Source of the DNA: Patescibacteria group bacterium
GTDB lineage: Bacteria; Patescibacteriota; Microgenomatia; UBA1400; MFAQ01
Assembly: GCA_018819325.1 (NCBI GenBank)
Contig: JAHJQJ010000023.1
Coordinates: 1 to 21,486 of the forward strand
Direction of reading: 5' to 3'
Length of the DNA: 21,486 bases
Shown here: positions 14,137 through 21,066 of the stretch, in pieces
Layout of the letters: each line of letters begins with the position of its first letter
How positions within the stretch are numbered: the first letter of the stretch is position 1
The notes under the pieces: model-generated
What the model was told of the DNA's origin: nothing
Database searches by the model: none
Seen by the model: the letters and a program-made list of their open reading frames with translations, nothing else
Made by a program: the position numbers and the translations under genes

Positions 14137-15500
14137 AACTTCTAAAAACCCATCTACACATCTACCAACTAGAGGGCTACCAACCAAAAAGATTTTTAAA
14201 CTGGTGGTTAAAACACCCATTTACACACCAAGTCTCAAACAAAACCCCCCTAGTCTACACCGCCAAAACCAAAATATTTATATTCCTCTCCTACCTTATC
14301 TTGCTCACCTCTATCTTCATCTCTCCCTGGCTTTTTCTTATTTTTCTCATCCAACCATTCCTATTACTTTTTATCTCTACCCTTATTAGAAAACCAGATG
14401 AGTTTATTATCAAATGGCTCACCATCAAAAAAACCAGACAACAACTTCTAAATCAACCGCAACTTATAACCATTGGCATCACCGGCTCATACGGCAAAAC
14501 CACCACCAAAGACATGCTCTTTAATATATTAAACAACCATCAACCCACTCTCAAAACTCCCAAAAGCTACAACACCATTTTTGGCATCGCCAAAGTAGTA
14601 AATTTAGAACTCACCAACAAATTAAAATACTTCATTTGCGAAATGGGCGCCTATGTCAAAGGTGAAATAAAAACTCTCTGCTATCAGGTTCCACCCCAAT
14701 ACGCCATTCTCACCGCCATCGGCACCCAACACCTAGAAAGGTTTAAGACCATAAAAAATACCACCCTGGCTAAATTCGAACTCGTAAACGCAGTCAACCC
14801 CAAAAACGCCATGGTTAACATAGACAACCCCCACATAAAAAACCACCTTATAGCATCAGCGTCATTCCCGCGCAGGCGGGAATCTATACCAATCAACACA
14901 TACTCTTTTAAAGACCCTAAAGCCACGTTTTTCGTTTCTAAATTTAAGCTAAGTCCTCAAGGAACTTCCTTCACGCTCAAGACCAAAAACAAATCCCACC
15001 GCTTCACCACCCCACTTTTTGGCACCGCCAATCTAGAAAATCTGGCGGCCGCCATTAGCATGGCCATTATGCTAAAGGTCCCTGTTCAAATAATTAAAGA
15101 CTCCGTCTCAAAACTTACCCCTTCCCCCAACCGACTAGAACTAAAAAAAATTGGTAACGCGACCATCATTGACAACTCCTACTCCAGCAACCAAGAGGGT
15201 TTCAAAAAAATTATGACGGACCTTTCCAAGCTTCCGGGTAAAAAAGCCCTCATCACCCCCGGTATCGTAGAACTAGGACAAAAAACCACAATCATCCACC
15301 AAGAACTTGGTCAACAGGCCAATAAAATTTTTAACACCATCAAACTCATTGGTCAATCAAATCGCACCCAAGCCTTCAAGTCCACCGCTCCACACAGCCA
15401 AATCTTGCCAGCATCCACCCCCGTCTGGTCCTTAGCAAAAAAACTTAGCCTTACTCATTCTTGGGTTTTAATAGAAAACGACCTCCCAGACAACTACTAA
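14133..15500 (+). CDS. murF: MurF-like Mur ligase with N-terminal membrane segments
   Basis: The 455-residue protein has two hydrophobic helices near residues 47-83, then the Mur-ligase core: P-loop GITGSYGKTTT (115-125), CEMGAYVKGEIK (169-180), IGTQHLERF (196-204) and IDNSYSSNQEG in the central to C-terminal domains, ending LIENDLPDNY. These blocks match UDP-MurNAc-tripeptide:D-Ala-D-Ala ligase, the last cytoplasmic step of peptidoglycan precursor synthesis. The usual soluble MurF N-terminal domain is replaced by the membrane part, so UDP-precursor binding may differ and the enzyme is probably tethered to the inner membrane. A dRS3-like palindrome is inserted in frame and encodes SFPRRRES (244-251). 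It faces ddl tail-to-tail. A related amide ligase is a minor alternative. Confidence 0.82.
   Translation: MKLLKTHLHIYQLEGYQPKRFLNWWLKHPFTHQVSNKTPLVYTAKTKIFIFLSYLILLTSIFISPWLFLIFLIQPFLLLFISTLIRKPDEFIIKWLTIKKTRQQLLNQPQLITIGITGSYGKTTTKDMLFNILNNHQPTLKTPKSYNTIFGIAKVVNLELTNKLKYFICEMGAYVKGEIKTLCYQVPPQYAILTAIGTQHLERFKTIKNTTLAKFELVNAVNPKNAMVNIDNPHIKNHLIASASFPRRRESIPINTYSFKDPKATFFVSKFKLSPQGTSFTLKTKNKSHRFTTPLFGTANLENLAAAISMAIMLKVPVQIIKDSVSKLTPSPNRLELKKIGNATIIDNSYSSNQEGFKKIMTDLSKLPGKKALITPGIVELGQKTTIIHQELGQQANKIFNTIKLIGQSNRTQAFKSTAPHSQILPASTPVWSLAKKLSLTHSWVLIENDLPDNY
14864..14883. repeat. dRS3/REP-like 20-bp palindrome inside murF
   Basis: ATTCCCGC (14864-14871), loop GCAG, GCGGGAAT (14876-14883): a perfect 8-bp stem. 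It fits the ATTCCC-N8-GGGAAT pattern described as dRS3 in Neisseria and seen in scattered copies in other bacteria. It is GC-rich in an AT-rich gene and adds the arginine-rich peptide SFPRRRES to MurF without breaking the frame. Confidence 0.8.
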
Positions 15501-16660
15501 ACCCTTCCCCCCTTAATTCCCCTTTTGGCAAACCCGGCCAATATATTACTGTTAAACACACTTACTAACTTCTTTTTAGCTTTCCATTCTTCCTCAGCCA
15601 ATCGTACCAACTTGATTACCAGTTTTTTAAATGAAACTCCACTAGCCTCCCATAAGTAAAAGGCCAACGACCCAGGCATGGTGTTTACTTCGTTAAAATA
15701 CACCTCATCTTTCTCATTCACTATAAAATCAAACCTAGAAATCCCCTTGCCATCTATAGCTCTAAAAATATTCACCGCCACTCCTTCAACCTCATTCTTT
15801 ATTTTTTCGCTCACTGGCGCTGGAATAATTCGCTTAGCCGATGCCATCCCCTTGCTTTTACCACCCTCTCCAATATACTTATCCTCAAAACTCAAAACAT
15901 CCGCCACAGTCACCGGCCTTTCTGTAACCGAGCATTGATAAGGATCATTGCCCAACACCGAAATATTTATCTCTATTGGATTCTTCACCGCCTCCTCAAC
16001 CACTACTCGCGAACCGTACCTAAACGCCACCTCCACAGCATCCGTCAAATCCTTTTTTTTACTCAACCTCACCACCCCAATACTCGATCCTAGCCTTGCC
16101 GGTTTAATAAAAATCGGCCATTTTAATTTCTCAATTTCTTTCACTAATTCTTTCTTTTCTTTTTTCCAACCACTCACAGTCGCCAACACATCTTTCGTTA
16201 CCCTAACTCCCAAGGACTCAGCCACTCGCTTGGCCACATACTTATCAATTCCCACCCCGCTCGCCGTAACCCCACAACCAACGTATGGCAAATCCGCATG
16301 CTCCAACAACCCCTGGATCGCCCCATCCTCACCATACTGTCCATGAAACACAGGAAACACCGTATCAATTTTTTCTTCCATTCCTCCAAAACCCAACCAA
16401 CCCTTTGCCAACAAATCCCACTCCCTATCCGCTGAAATAATCACCCGCTTCCCCCAATCTTTAATCTTTTGCAAATCCTTATAATTTTCAGCCTTCAAGT
16501 ATTTGTTTCCACCCAAATACCAACCCCCCTCCTTACTTATATACAAAGGCAACACTCCAAAACCTGCTTCTTTCAAAGCATTCATCACCTGCAAGGCAGA
16601 AACTATAGACACCTCATGCTCTGGACAAACCCCACCATACATAACCAAAACTGTCTTCAT
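15497..16660 (-). CDS. ddl: D-alanine--D-alanine ligase
   Basis: Starting at ATG 16660 the protein has 387 residues, beginning MKTVLVMYGGVCPEHEVS. The usual motif is GG-x-S-x-EHEVS; here Cys replaces the first Ser. The ATP-grasp core follows: WPIFIKPARLGSSIGVV binding ATP, ISRFDFIVNE, and the metal/product loop NEVNTMPGSLAFYLW. It makes the D-Ala-D-Ala dipeptide used by MurF, whose gene ends in the same four bases (15497-15500) from the other strand. The frame extends two codons further to TTG 16666; ATG 16663 and 16660 are both possible, but 16660 has the seven-nt distance from TATAAT seen at other genes here. Rich in Val and Gly, as expected for a G-rich coding strand. Confidence 0.93.
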   Translation of the reverse strand: MKTVLVMYGGVCPEHEVSIVSALQVMNALKEAGFGVLPLYISKEGGWYLGGNKYLKAENYKDLQKIKDWGKRVIISADREWDLLAKGWLGFGGMEEKIDTVFPVFHGQYGEDGAIQGLLEHADLPYVGCGVTASGVGIDKYVAKRVAESLGVRVTKDVLATVSGWKKEKKELVKEIEKLKWPIFIKPARLGSSIGVVRLSKKKDLTDAVEVAFRYGSRVVVEEAVKNPIEINISVLGNDPYQCSVTERPVTVADVLSFEDKYIGEGGKSKGMASAKRIIPAPVSEKIKNEVEGVAVNIFRAIDGKGISRFDFIVNEKDEVYFNEVNTMPGSLAFYLWEASGVSFKKLVIKLVRLAEEEWKAKKKLVSVFNSNILAGFAKRGIKGGRV

Positions 16661-16667
16661 CATCAAA

Positions 16668-16673
16668 ATTATA
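16668..16673 (-). promoter_or_regulatory. -10 box, leaderless promoter of ddl
   Basis: Perfect TATAAT on the minus strand, four nt before ATG 16663 and seven before ATG 16660. No good -35 box. Confidence 0.55.
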
Positions 16674-16734
16674 CCCTACTTCAATAAACAATTTGCATTG
16701 CAAACTTAAAACTTAGGTTACAGGCTCACGATCT

Positions 16735-16743
16735 TGATATAAT
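16735..16743 (+). promoter_or_regulatory. Extended -10 promoter ahead of the deacetylase remnant
   Basis: TGATATAAT is an extended -10 (TGn plus perfect TATAAT). An ATG at 16762 opens an 11-codon frame (MKIRTIRLLCF) that overlaps the start of the larger frame at 16788. The promoter looks intact although the gene behind it is truncated. Confidence 0.5.
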
Positions 16744-16787
16744 TACTAAATCATAAACACCATGAAGATTAGAACGATACGACTACT

Positions 16788-17117
16788 ATGTTTCTAAATT
16801 CAAATAAAATCCATGTCTACTATCCCAAGTACTTTGACCAAGTATATCATTACAACAAGGACCATTCTCGTCAATACCGCTTAGACAGCCTAGAAAAAAT
16901 AGTTAGACTAAAAAATAAACTAGATAAAGATCATTATTTCAAACTAATCACTGTTGACAAAACAGACCCTACTCCACTACAACTTGCACACACACCAAAA
17001 TACATCAAAGCTCTATTGTCTGGTAAACCAATTAAACTAGCTAACTCATCAGGTTTTATTTGGCAATCAACAACAGCAGATACAATACTTACTGGATGGG
17101 TACCACCAATATTATGA
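16788..17117 (+). pseudogene. N-terminal remnant of a histone-deacetylase-family protein
   Basis: The 109 codons carry IHVYYPKYFDQVYHY, HSRQYRLDSLEKI, QLAHTPKYIKALLSG and LANSSGFIWQ, matching in order the first 100 residues of bacterial HDAC/AcuC/AphA-like deacetylases, where the visible motifs are substrate-entry elements. The catalytic His-His, Asp-x-Asp and Tyr motifs that should follow are absent: after about 17098 the plus strand becomes the complement of an alpha/beta-hydrolase fragment, then TGA. The gene has thus lost about two thirds of its length and cannot be active. A small stand-alone protein is unlikely. Confidence 0.55.
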
Positions 17118-17263
17118 CCACCTCCTTTTACAAACAAACAGTTTAAATTATATTTTGATATCATTTCCACAACACACTCAACAGGTGTTGACTTATCTGA
17201 ATCTCCATAAATCAACAAAACATCTTTCGGATCCACCTTACTCAACAATAATCTGTTCATCAA
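17102..17263 (-). pseudogene. C-terminal remnant of an alpha/beta hydrolase
   Basis: On the minus strand a frame reads KDVLLIYGDSDKSTPVE, then CLFVKGGGHNIGG. That is the acid-loop strand (L-x-I-x-G-x-x-D-x-x-x-P) and the catalytic-histidine loop (GGGHN) of an alpha/beta hydrolase. A TGA stands directly before the TTG at 17263, so the N-terminal two thirds with the nucleophile are gone. It abuts the deacetylase remnant in opposite orientation at about 17100. The frame continuing left of 17102 is antisense to the deacetylase remnant and is not counted. Confidence 0.45.
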
Positions 17264-17387
17264 GTTTCAACACCAAATTATCAAAATCATCTCCCTCCAC
17301 CACTACTCCCAAACATTCTCTCCCCACCTCCAACCTGCAAGTATCTTTAAACACTGGTCCTGGCATTTCTCGTCTCACCATCGGCAT
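17238..17387 (-). CDS. Small conserved-looking protein of unknown function (49 aa)
   Basis: From ATG 17387 the protein reads MPMVRREMPGPVFKDTC, then RLEVGRECLGVVVEGDD, and ends KLDEQIIVE. TATAAT lies seven nt upstream (17395-17400), the same leaderless spacing as at other genes here. I do not recognise a family. The acidic second half and alternating hydrophobic residues suggest a small beta-rich domain. It ends inside the start of the hydrolase remnant in another frame, so it could be the stub of that gene after a frameshift. A longer frame to 17435 would overlap aspS and is disfavoured. Confidence 0.4.
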   Translation of the reverse strand: MPMVRREMPGPVFKDTCRLEVGRECLGVVVEGDDFDNLVLKLDEQIIVE

Positions 17388-17394
17388 AAACTTT

Positions 17395-17404
17395 ATTATA
17401 CAAT
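17395..17404. promoter_or_regulatory. Overlapping divergent -10 boxes (49-aa gene and aspS)
   Basis: Minus-strand TATAAT (17395-17400) and plus-strand TACAAT (17399-17404) share two base pairs. Each is seven nt from its start codon (17387 on -, 17412 on +), so the whole divergent intergenic region is 24 bp. Any -35 contacts fall inside the opposite gene. Confidence 0.5.
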
Positions 17405-17411
17405 ATAGCTT

Positions 17412-18815
17412 ATGCAACGAACTCTTATAAACCAAACCCCCCAGTTAATCGGTAAACAAGTAAAACTAAACGGTTGGATAGACAGCATCCGCGACCACGG
17501 CAAAATTACTTTTTTAGACCTACGCGACCGATCCGGCATCATCCAAGCCGTGGGTCAAAACTTGCCCAAACTAAACATCGAAGACGTCATCGAAATCACC
17601 GGCCTAATTAAAGCTCGTCCAGAAAAACTAATCAATCCAAAGCTCAAAACCGGCTCCATCGAAATAGAAACAGAAAAGGTTACTATTATAAGCAAGTCTC
17701 AAGAACTCCCTATTCCCATAAACACAGACGGCTATGAAATCGACGAAATTCACAGAAACAAATTCAGATACCTAGATCTCCGCCGCCCCCGCATGGCTCA
17801 AAATTTACGCCTCCGTTCCCAAGTCACCCAATTCATCAGAAATTTTTTAGCTGATAAAGACTTCACCGAAATAGAAACTCCAATTCTAACCAAAACCACA
17901 CCAGAAGGAGCCAGAGACTTCATCGTTCCCAGCCGCCTTCAACCTGGTAACTTCTACGCTCTCCCCCAGTCTCCCCAACAATACAAACAACTCTTAATGG
18001 TCGCCGGAATAGAAAAATACTTCCAATTTGCTAAATGTTTCAGAGACGAAGACCCCAGAGCAGACAGAGCTTACGGTGAATTCACCCAACTAGATATAGA
18101 GATGTCTTTTGTCACCCAAGAAGACATACTTCAATTAACTGAAGAGCTGTTTACCCAACTTGTTAAAAAGGTTTTCCCAAACAAAAAAATCAAACAAACC
18201 CCCTGGCCCAGGCTTTCTCATAAAGAAGCAATTGAAAAATACGGCTCAGACAAACCAGACTTAAGAAAAAACAAGAATGATAAAAACGAACTAGCTTTTG
18301 CTTGGATAACGAATTTCCCCCTATTCACAGAACAGAAAGAGTCCGACTTTTTCCACGGTTCAGGTAAAGCTAAATTTGCCCCTAGCCACCATATGTTCAC
18401 CGCTCCCCACCCAGATGACGTTAAGCTCCTAGATCAAGACCCAACTAAAGTCAGAGGGCTCCAACACGACCTAGCCCTAAACGGCCTAGAAATTGGCGGT
18501 GGCAGTATCCGTATTCACGACCCAAAGATTCAAGAAAAAGTTTTCGACCTCATCGGTTTCACCAACAAACAAAAACAAGAGTTCGAACATATGTTAACCG
18601 CCTTCAAATACGGCGTCCCGCCTCACGGTGGCATCGCCCCAGGTCTCGACAGATTTTTAATGGCCATCCTCGGAGAACCAAGTGTCCGTGAAGTCATGGC
18701 CTTCCCCACCAGCTCATCTGGCCAAACAGCAGTTCTAAACGCCCCCTCCAAACCCTCCAAAGCTCAGCTCAAAGAACTACATCTTCTCCGGAACCTCAAT
18801 TCCCAAAACACCTAA
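17412..18815 (+). CDS. aspS: Aspartyl-tRNA synthetase lacking the GAD domain
   Basis: The 467-residue class II synthetase has an N-terminal OB-fold anticodon-binding domain (to about 105), then ALPQSPQQYKQLLMV (183-197), motif 2 with FRDEDPRADR (210-219), and motif 3 GGIAPGLDRF (406-415). These are bacterial-type AspRS signatures. In bacterial enzymes (about 590 residues) a GAD domain of 120-130 residues separates YGSDKPDLR from FAW-[IV]-T-x-FPLF; here only about eight residues (KNKNDKNE, 286-293) remain. It aminoacylates tRNA-Asp, perhaps also tRNA-Asn, which sequence alone cannot settle. The ATG is seven nt from a TACAAT box. The 3' end overlaps argS by 39 nt. Confidence 0.95.
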   Translation: MQRTLINQTPQLIGKQVKLNGWIDSIRDHGKITFLDLRDRSGIIQAVGQNLPKLNIEDVIEITGLIKARPEKLINPKLKTGSIEIETEKVTIISKSQELPIPINTDGYEIDEIHRNKFRYLDLRRPRMAQNLRLRSQVTQFIRNFLADKDFTEIETPILTKTTPEGARDFIVPSRLQPGNFYALPQSPQQYKQLLMVAGIEKYFQFAKCFRDEDPRADRAYGEFTQLDIEMSFVTQEDILQLTEELFTQLVKKVFPNKKIKQTPWPRLSHKEAIEKYGSDKPDLRKNKNDKNELAFAWITNFPLFTEQKESDFFHGSGKAKFAPSHHMFTAPHPDDVKLLDQDPTKVRGLQHDLALNGLEIGGGSIRIHDPKIQEKVFDLIGFTNKQKQEFEHMLTAFKYGVPPHGGIAPGLDRFLMAILGEPSVREVMAFPTSSSGQTAVLNAPSKPSKAQLKELHLLRNLNSQNT

Positions 18816-20567
18816 ACCATTTTCTATTGTTTGCGAAACCGCATCTACCAATCTTAATCTAGCCAACTTCAAACCATCATCAGAACCAATAATTTGAGTC
18901 TTGTTATAAAACGTACTAAAATGTTTAGCCAAAGAATATATCAATACCGCCAATCTAGATGGATCATTGTGTTCCATCGCCTCCTTTAACACTCTAGAAT
19001 ACTTCATCAACATCTTAACCAAATCCCTTTCGGCTTCATCACCATAAACCCCATCCACCCTCTTACCTTCCACCCCAACACCCCTCTCGTACCCAGCCTT
19101 CTTTAGCAAACTTTTAGCTCTCACCACCGCATATTGAACATAAGGAGCAGAATACCCCTGCATATTCAAAGCTTCATCCCAGTCAAACACCATCGACCGT
19201 CTGGCATCCTGCCCCAAATCATTCCACTTCAAAGCCCCCGCCACAATTTGCCTAACAGCCTCATCATCTAATCTCACGCCCTTTTCTTTCAACGTCTTCT
19301 CAACTCGATTTACCCCTTCCTCAATTACATCTTTTAATAAAACCGTCCTTCCTTTTCTAGTAGACATCTTACCTTCCTTTAGTCTAACCATCCCAAAATA
19401 TATATGCTCACTCTTACTACCAATCTCAACACCCAATCGTTTCAAAATCTCAAACAACTGCCTAAAATACAGTTTCTGATCTTCTCCAACCACATAAATA
19501 GCTTTGTCAGCCTTCATTTCCTCAGCTCTATACATTGCACAAGCCAAATCTCTAGTCATGTATACACTCGCCCCATCAGATTTCCTAACAATCGACACAC
19601 CCAATCCCACATCGTCCATATCCACCACCAAAGCCCCTTCACTAATCGTTCCACAATCACTCTTTTCTACCAACTCCATCGTTTCTTCCAATTTATCTTT
19701 ATAAAAACTCTCTCCCAAAGCAACATCAAACTTCACACCCAAAAATTGGTATATTTTTTCAAATTCTTTCATAGATAAATCAACACACATCTTCCATAAC
19801 TCCCTCACCTGCTTGTCTCCCTTTTCCAACTTAGAAAAAGCTTCTCTACCTTCTCTCTCTAATTCAGTTTCTACTACAACCTCACCGTCCTTCTCAACCT
19901 CGGCCTGTTTATCTACCTCATCATGAAACTTTACATACAGCTCTTGCAAGTAACCAATCGGATCATCAGCCTTTTTAAGTTTCTGCATACTACCCCATTT
20001 CTCAATGGCCACCATTAATTTTCCATACTGAGTCCCCCAATCACCAATATGATTATCCCGAACCACCTCATAACCACCCACTTCATACAAATTAGCAATC
20101 GCCGCCCCTATAACCGTAGACCTTAAGTGTCCATAATTCATTCTCTTGGCAATGTTCGGCGAAGACATATCAACCACCACCTTCCCCTTTCCACCTTCTC
20201 TTTCTTTACCATAATCTCCACCCTGTTCAATTATTCTATCTACAACCTCCCGTCCCACCAAATCTACATTAATCTCAATATTCACAAAAGGACCAACGCT
20301 AACAACCCTACTCACCCAAGAAAGATCATCCCCCTCAATCTTTTTACCAATAATCTCCACCAAATCTTTAGCCAGATCCACCGGAGATAAACCAAATCTT
20401 TTCGCCAAACCAACCACGTTTACACCAAAATCCACCCCTTCAATGTGATCCGGAGAATCACTCAACACCACCCCCTCCTCAGTCCCCACCAAAACCCCAA
20501 CCGAATCCTGAACCATTTGTTCAATGTCCTCTAAAACACCACTGATCTTACTTTTATTATTAGCCAT
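18777..20567 (-). CDS. argS: Arginyl-tRNA synthetase
   Basis: The 596-residue protein has the usual order: an N-terminal tRNA-recognition (Add-1-like) domain to about 115, the HIGH region SSPNIAKRMNYGHLRST (135-151), NHIGDWGTQYGK (172-183), an ATP-site strand SVYMTRDLA, the KMSKS loop KMSTRKG (400-406), and the helical DALR anticodon-binding domain after about 460. It charges tRNA-Arg. The HIGH box is NYGH, with Asn where the first His usually stands; other ArgRS have Gly there, so activity is likely kept. Translation starts at ATG 20567 after AGAGGAT; a weak TAGAAT lies ten nt before the ATG. It converges on aspS with a 39-nt overlap. Confidence 0.96.
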   Translation of the reverse strand: MANNKSKISGVLEDIEQMVQDSVGVLVGTEEGVVLSDSPDHIEGVDFGVNVVGLAKRFGLSPVDLAKDLVEIIGKKIEGDDLSWVSRVVSVGPFVNIEINVDLVGREVVDRIIEQGGDYGKEREGGKGKVVVDMSSPNIAKRMNYGHLRSTVIGAAIANLYEVGGYEVVRDNHIGDWGTQYGKLMVAIEKWGSMQKLKKADDPIGYLQELYVKFHDEVDKQAEVEKDGEVVVETELEREGREAFSKLEKGDKQVRELWKMCVDLSMKEFEKIYQFLGVKFDVALGESFYKDKLEETMELVEKSDCGTISEGALVVDMDDVGLGVSIVRKSDGASVYMTRDLACAMYRAEEMKADKAIYVVGEDQKLYFRQLFEILKRLGVEIGSKSEHIYFGMVRLKEGKMSTRKGRTVLLKDVIEEGVNRVEKTLKEKGVRLDDEAVRQIVAGALKWNDLGQDARRSMVFDWDEALNMQGYSAPYVQYAVVRAKSLLKKAGYERGVGVEGKRVDGVYGDEAERDLVKMLMKYSRVLKEAMEHNDPSRLAVLIYSLAKHFSTFYNKTQIIGSDDGLKLARLRLVDAVSQTIENGLGVLGIEVPEKM

Positions 20568-20646
20568 CCTATCCTCTATTCTACCCTACTTCCCAACCAT
20601 AACTAATATAAGCCACATGAGCAAAAAACTAAAACCAAAACTGCTT

Positions 20647-20895
20647 CTAAATCATTGATCTATTTCTCCAATCATCAAGGTCACCCTCTCCAATTAAATG
20701 ACCTGCATCTATCAAGTCTCGAATCGCTTCCGGCAACCTGCTTTGCCTACCTTTAGCCTCCTCAAGTATCTCCAATAATTCACCAGCTTCTTTTTCTAAC
20801 ATAGGCACCCTCTGCCCATCAGCAGTAATATACACTAACACCCCCTCCTCCATAACCAAAGATCTACTCCCAACTTCCACCTGTTCATTTTCCAT
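20647..20895 (-). CDS. Small protein of unknown function (82 aa)
   Basis: The gene has the best ribosome binding site in the window: AAAGGAGAT about eight nt before ATG 20895. The acidic product has a beta-like N-terminal part (VLVYITADGQRVPML), a helix (EKEAGELLEILEEAKG) and a C-terminal helix ending RDLIDAGHLIGEG. The pattern of two strands, a helix and a final 'L-x-x-x-G-x-L' element recalls small winged-helix or PqqD-like domains, but this is only a shape argument. A hairpin with a T-run lies 27 nt upstream and could control it. argS follows 79 nt downstream, possibly on the same transcript. Confidence 0.6.
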   Translation of the reverse strand: MENEQVEVGSRSLVMEEGVLVYITADGQRVPMLEKEAGELLEILEEAKGRQSRLPEAIRDLIDAGHLIGEGDLDDWRNRSMI

Positions 20896-20921
20896 AAAAC
20901 CCCATCTCCTTTCTAGATCAC

Positions 20922-20990
20922 AAAAAAACCTCCCATTTGGGAGGTGCTTGCGATTATTTATTTTGTTTTAAATCAACAAACTTCCCTCCC
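20922..20990 (-). promoter_or_regulatory. Terminator with possible antiterminator (attenuator-like leader)
   Basis: Minus-strand CCTCCC (20944-20939), loop AAAT, GGGAGG (20934-20929), then seven T form a textbook intrinsic terminator. Upstream in the same RNA, GGGAGGG (20990-20984) can pair with the same CCTCCC and would dissolve the terminator. A TATAGT box (20999-21004) could start a leader just before it. It may stop transcripts from the gene on the right, or act as an attenuator for the 82-residue gene 27 nt downstream. The rest of 20945-21066 shows no gene. Confidence 0.6.
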
Positions 20991-21066
20991 TTTTTGCACT
21001 ATAAAAAAGAAAAAGAAGAAAACTGATAAAAACAATAACTCAATCATTACTAATATACTACCATAT

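Noticed and set aside
15678..16346. Long plus-strand open frames opposite ddl, and similar ones opposite valS and argS
   Set aside because: They are antisense shadows with skewed Ser/Thr/Pro content and no family motifs, while the opposite strand carries clear enzymes.
16934..17101. Minus-strand frame continuing past the hydrolase remnant
   Set aside because: It is antisense to the deacetylase-like coding sequence, which has recognisable family motifs; only the part right of 17102 was kept.
20617..20658. 13-codon plus-strand frame (MSKKLKPKLLLNH) with TAATAT 7 nt upstream
   Set aside because: Fits the leaderless spacing but is very short, has a weak -10, and lies in the argS leader and the end of the next gene; chance is likely.
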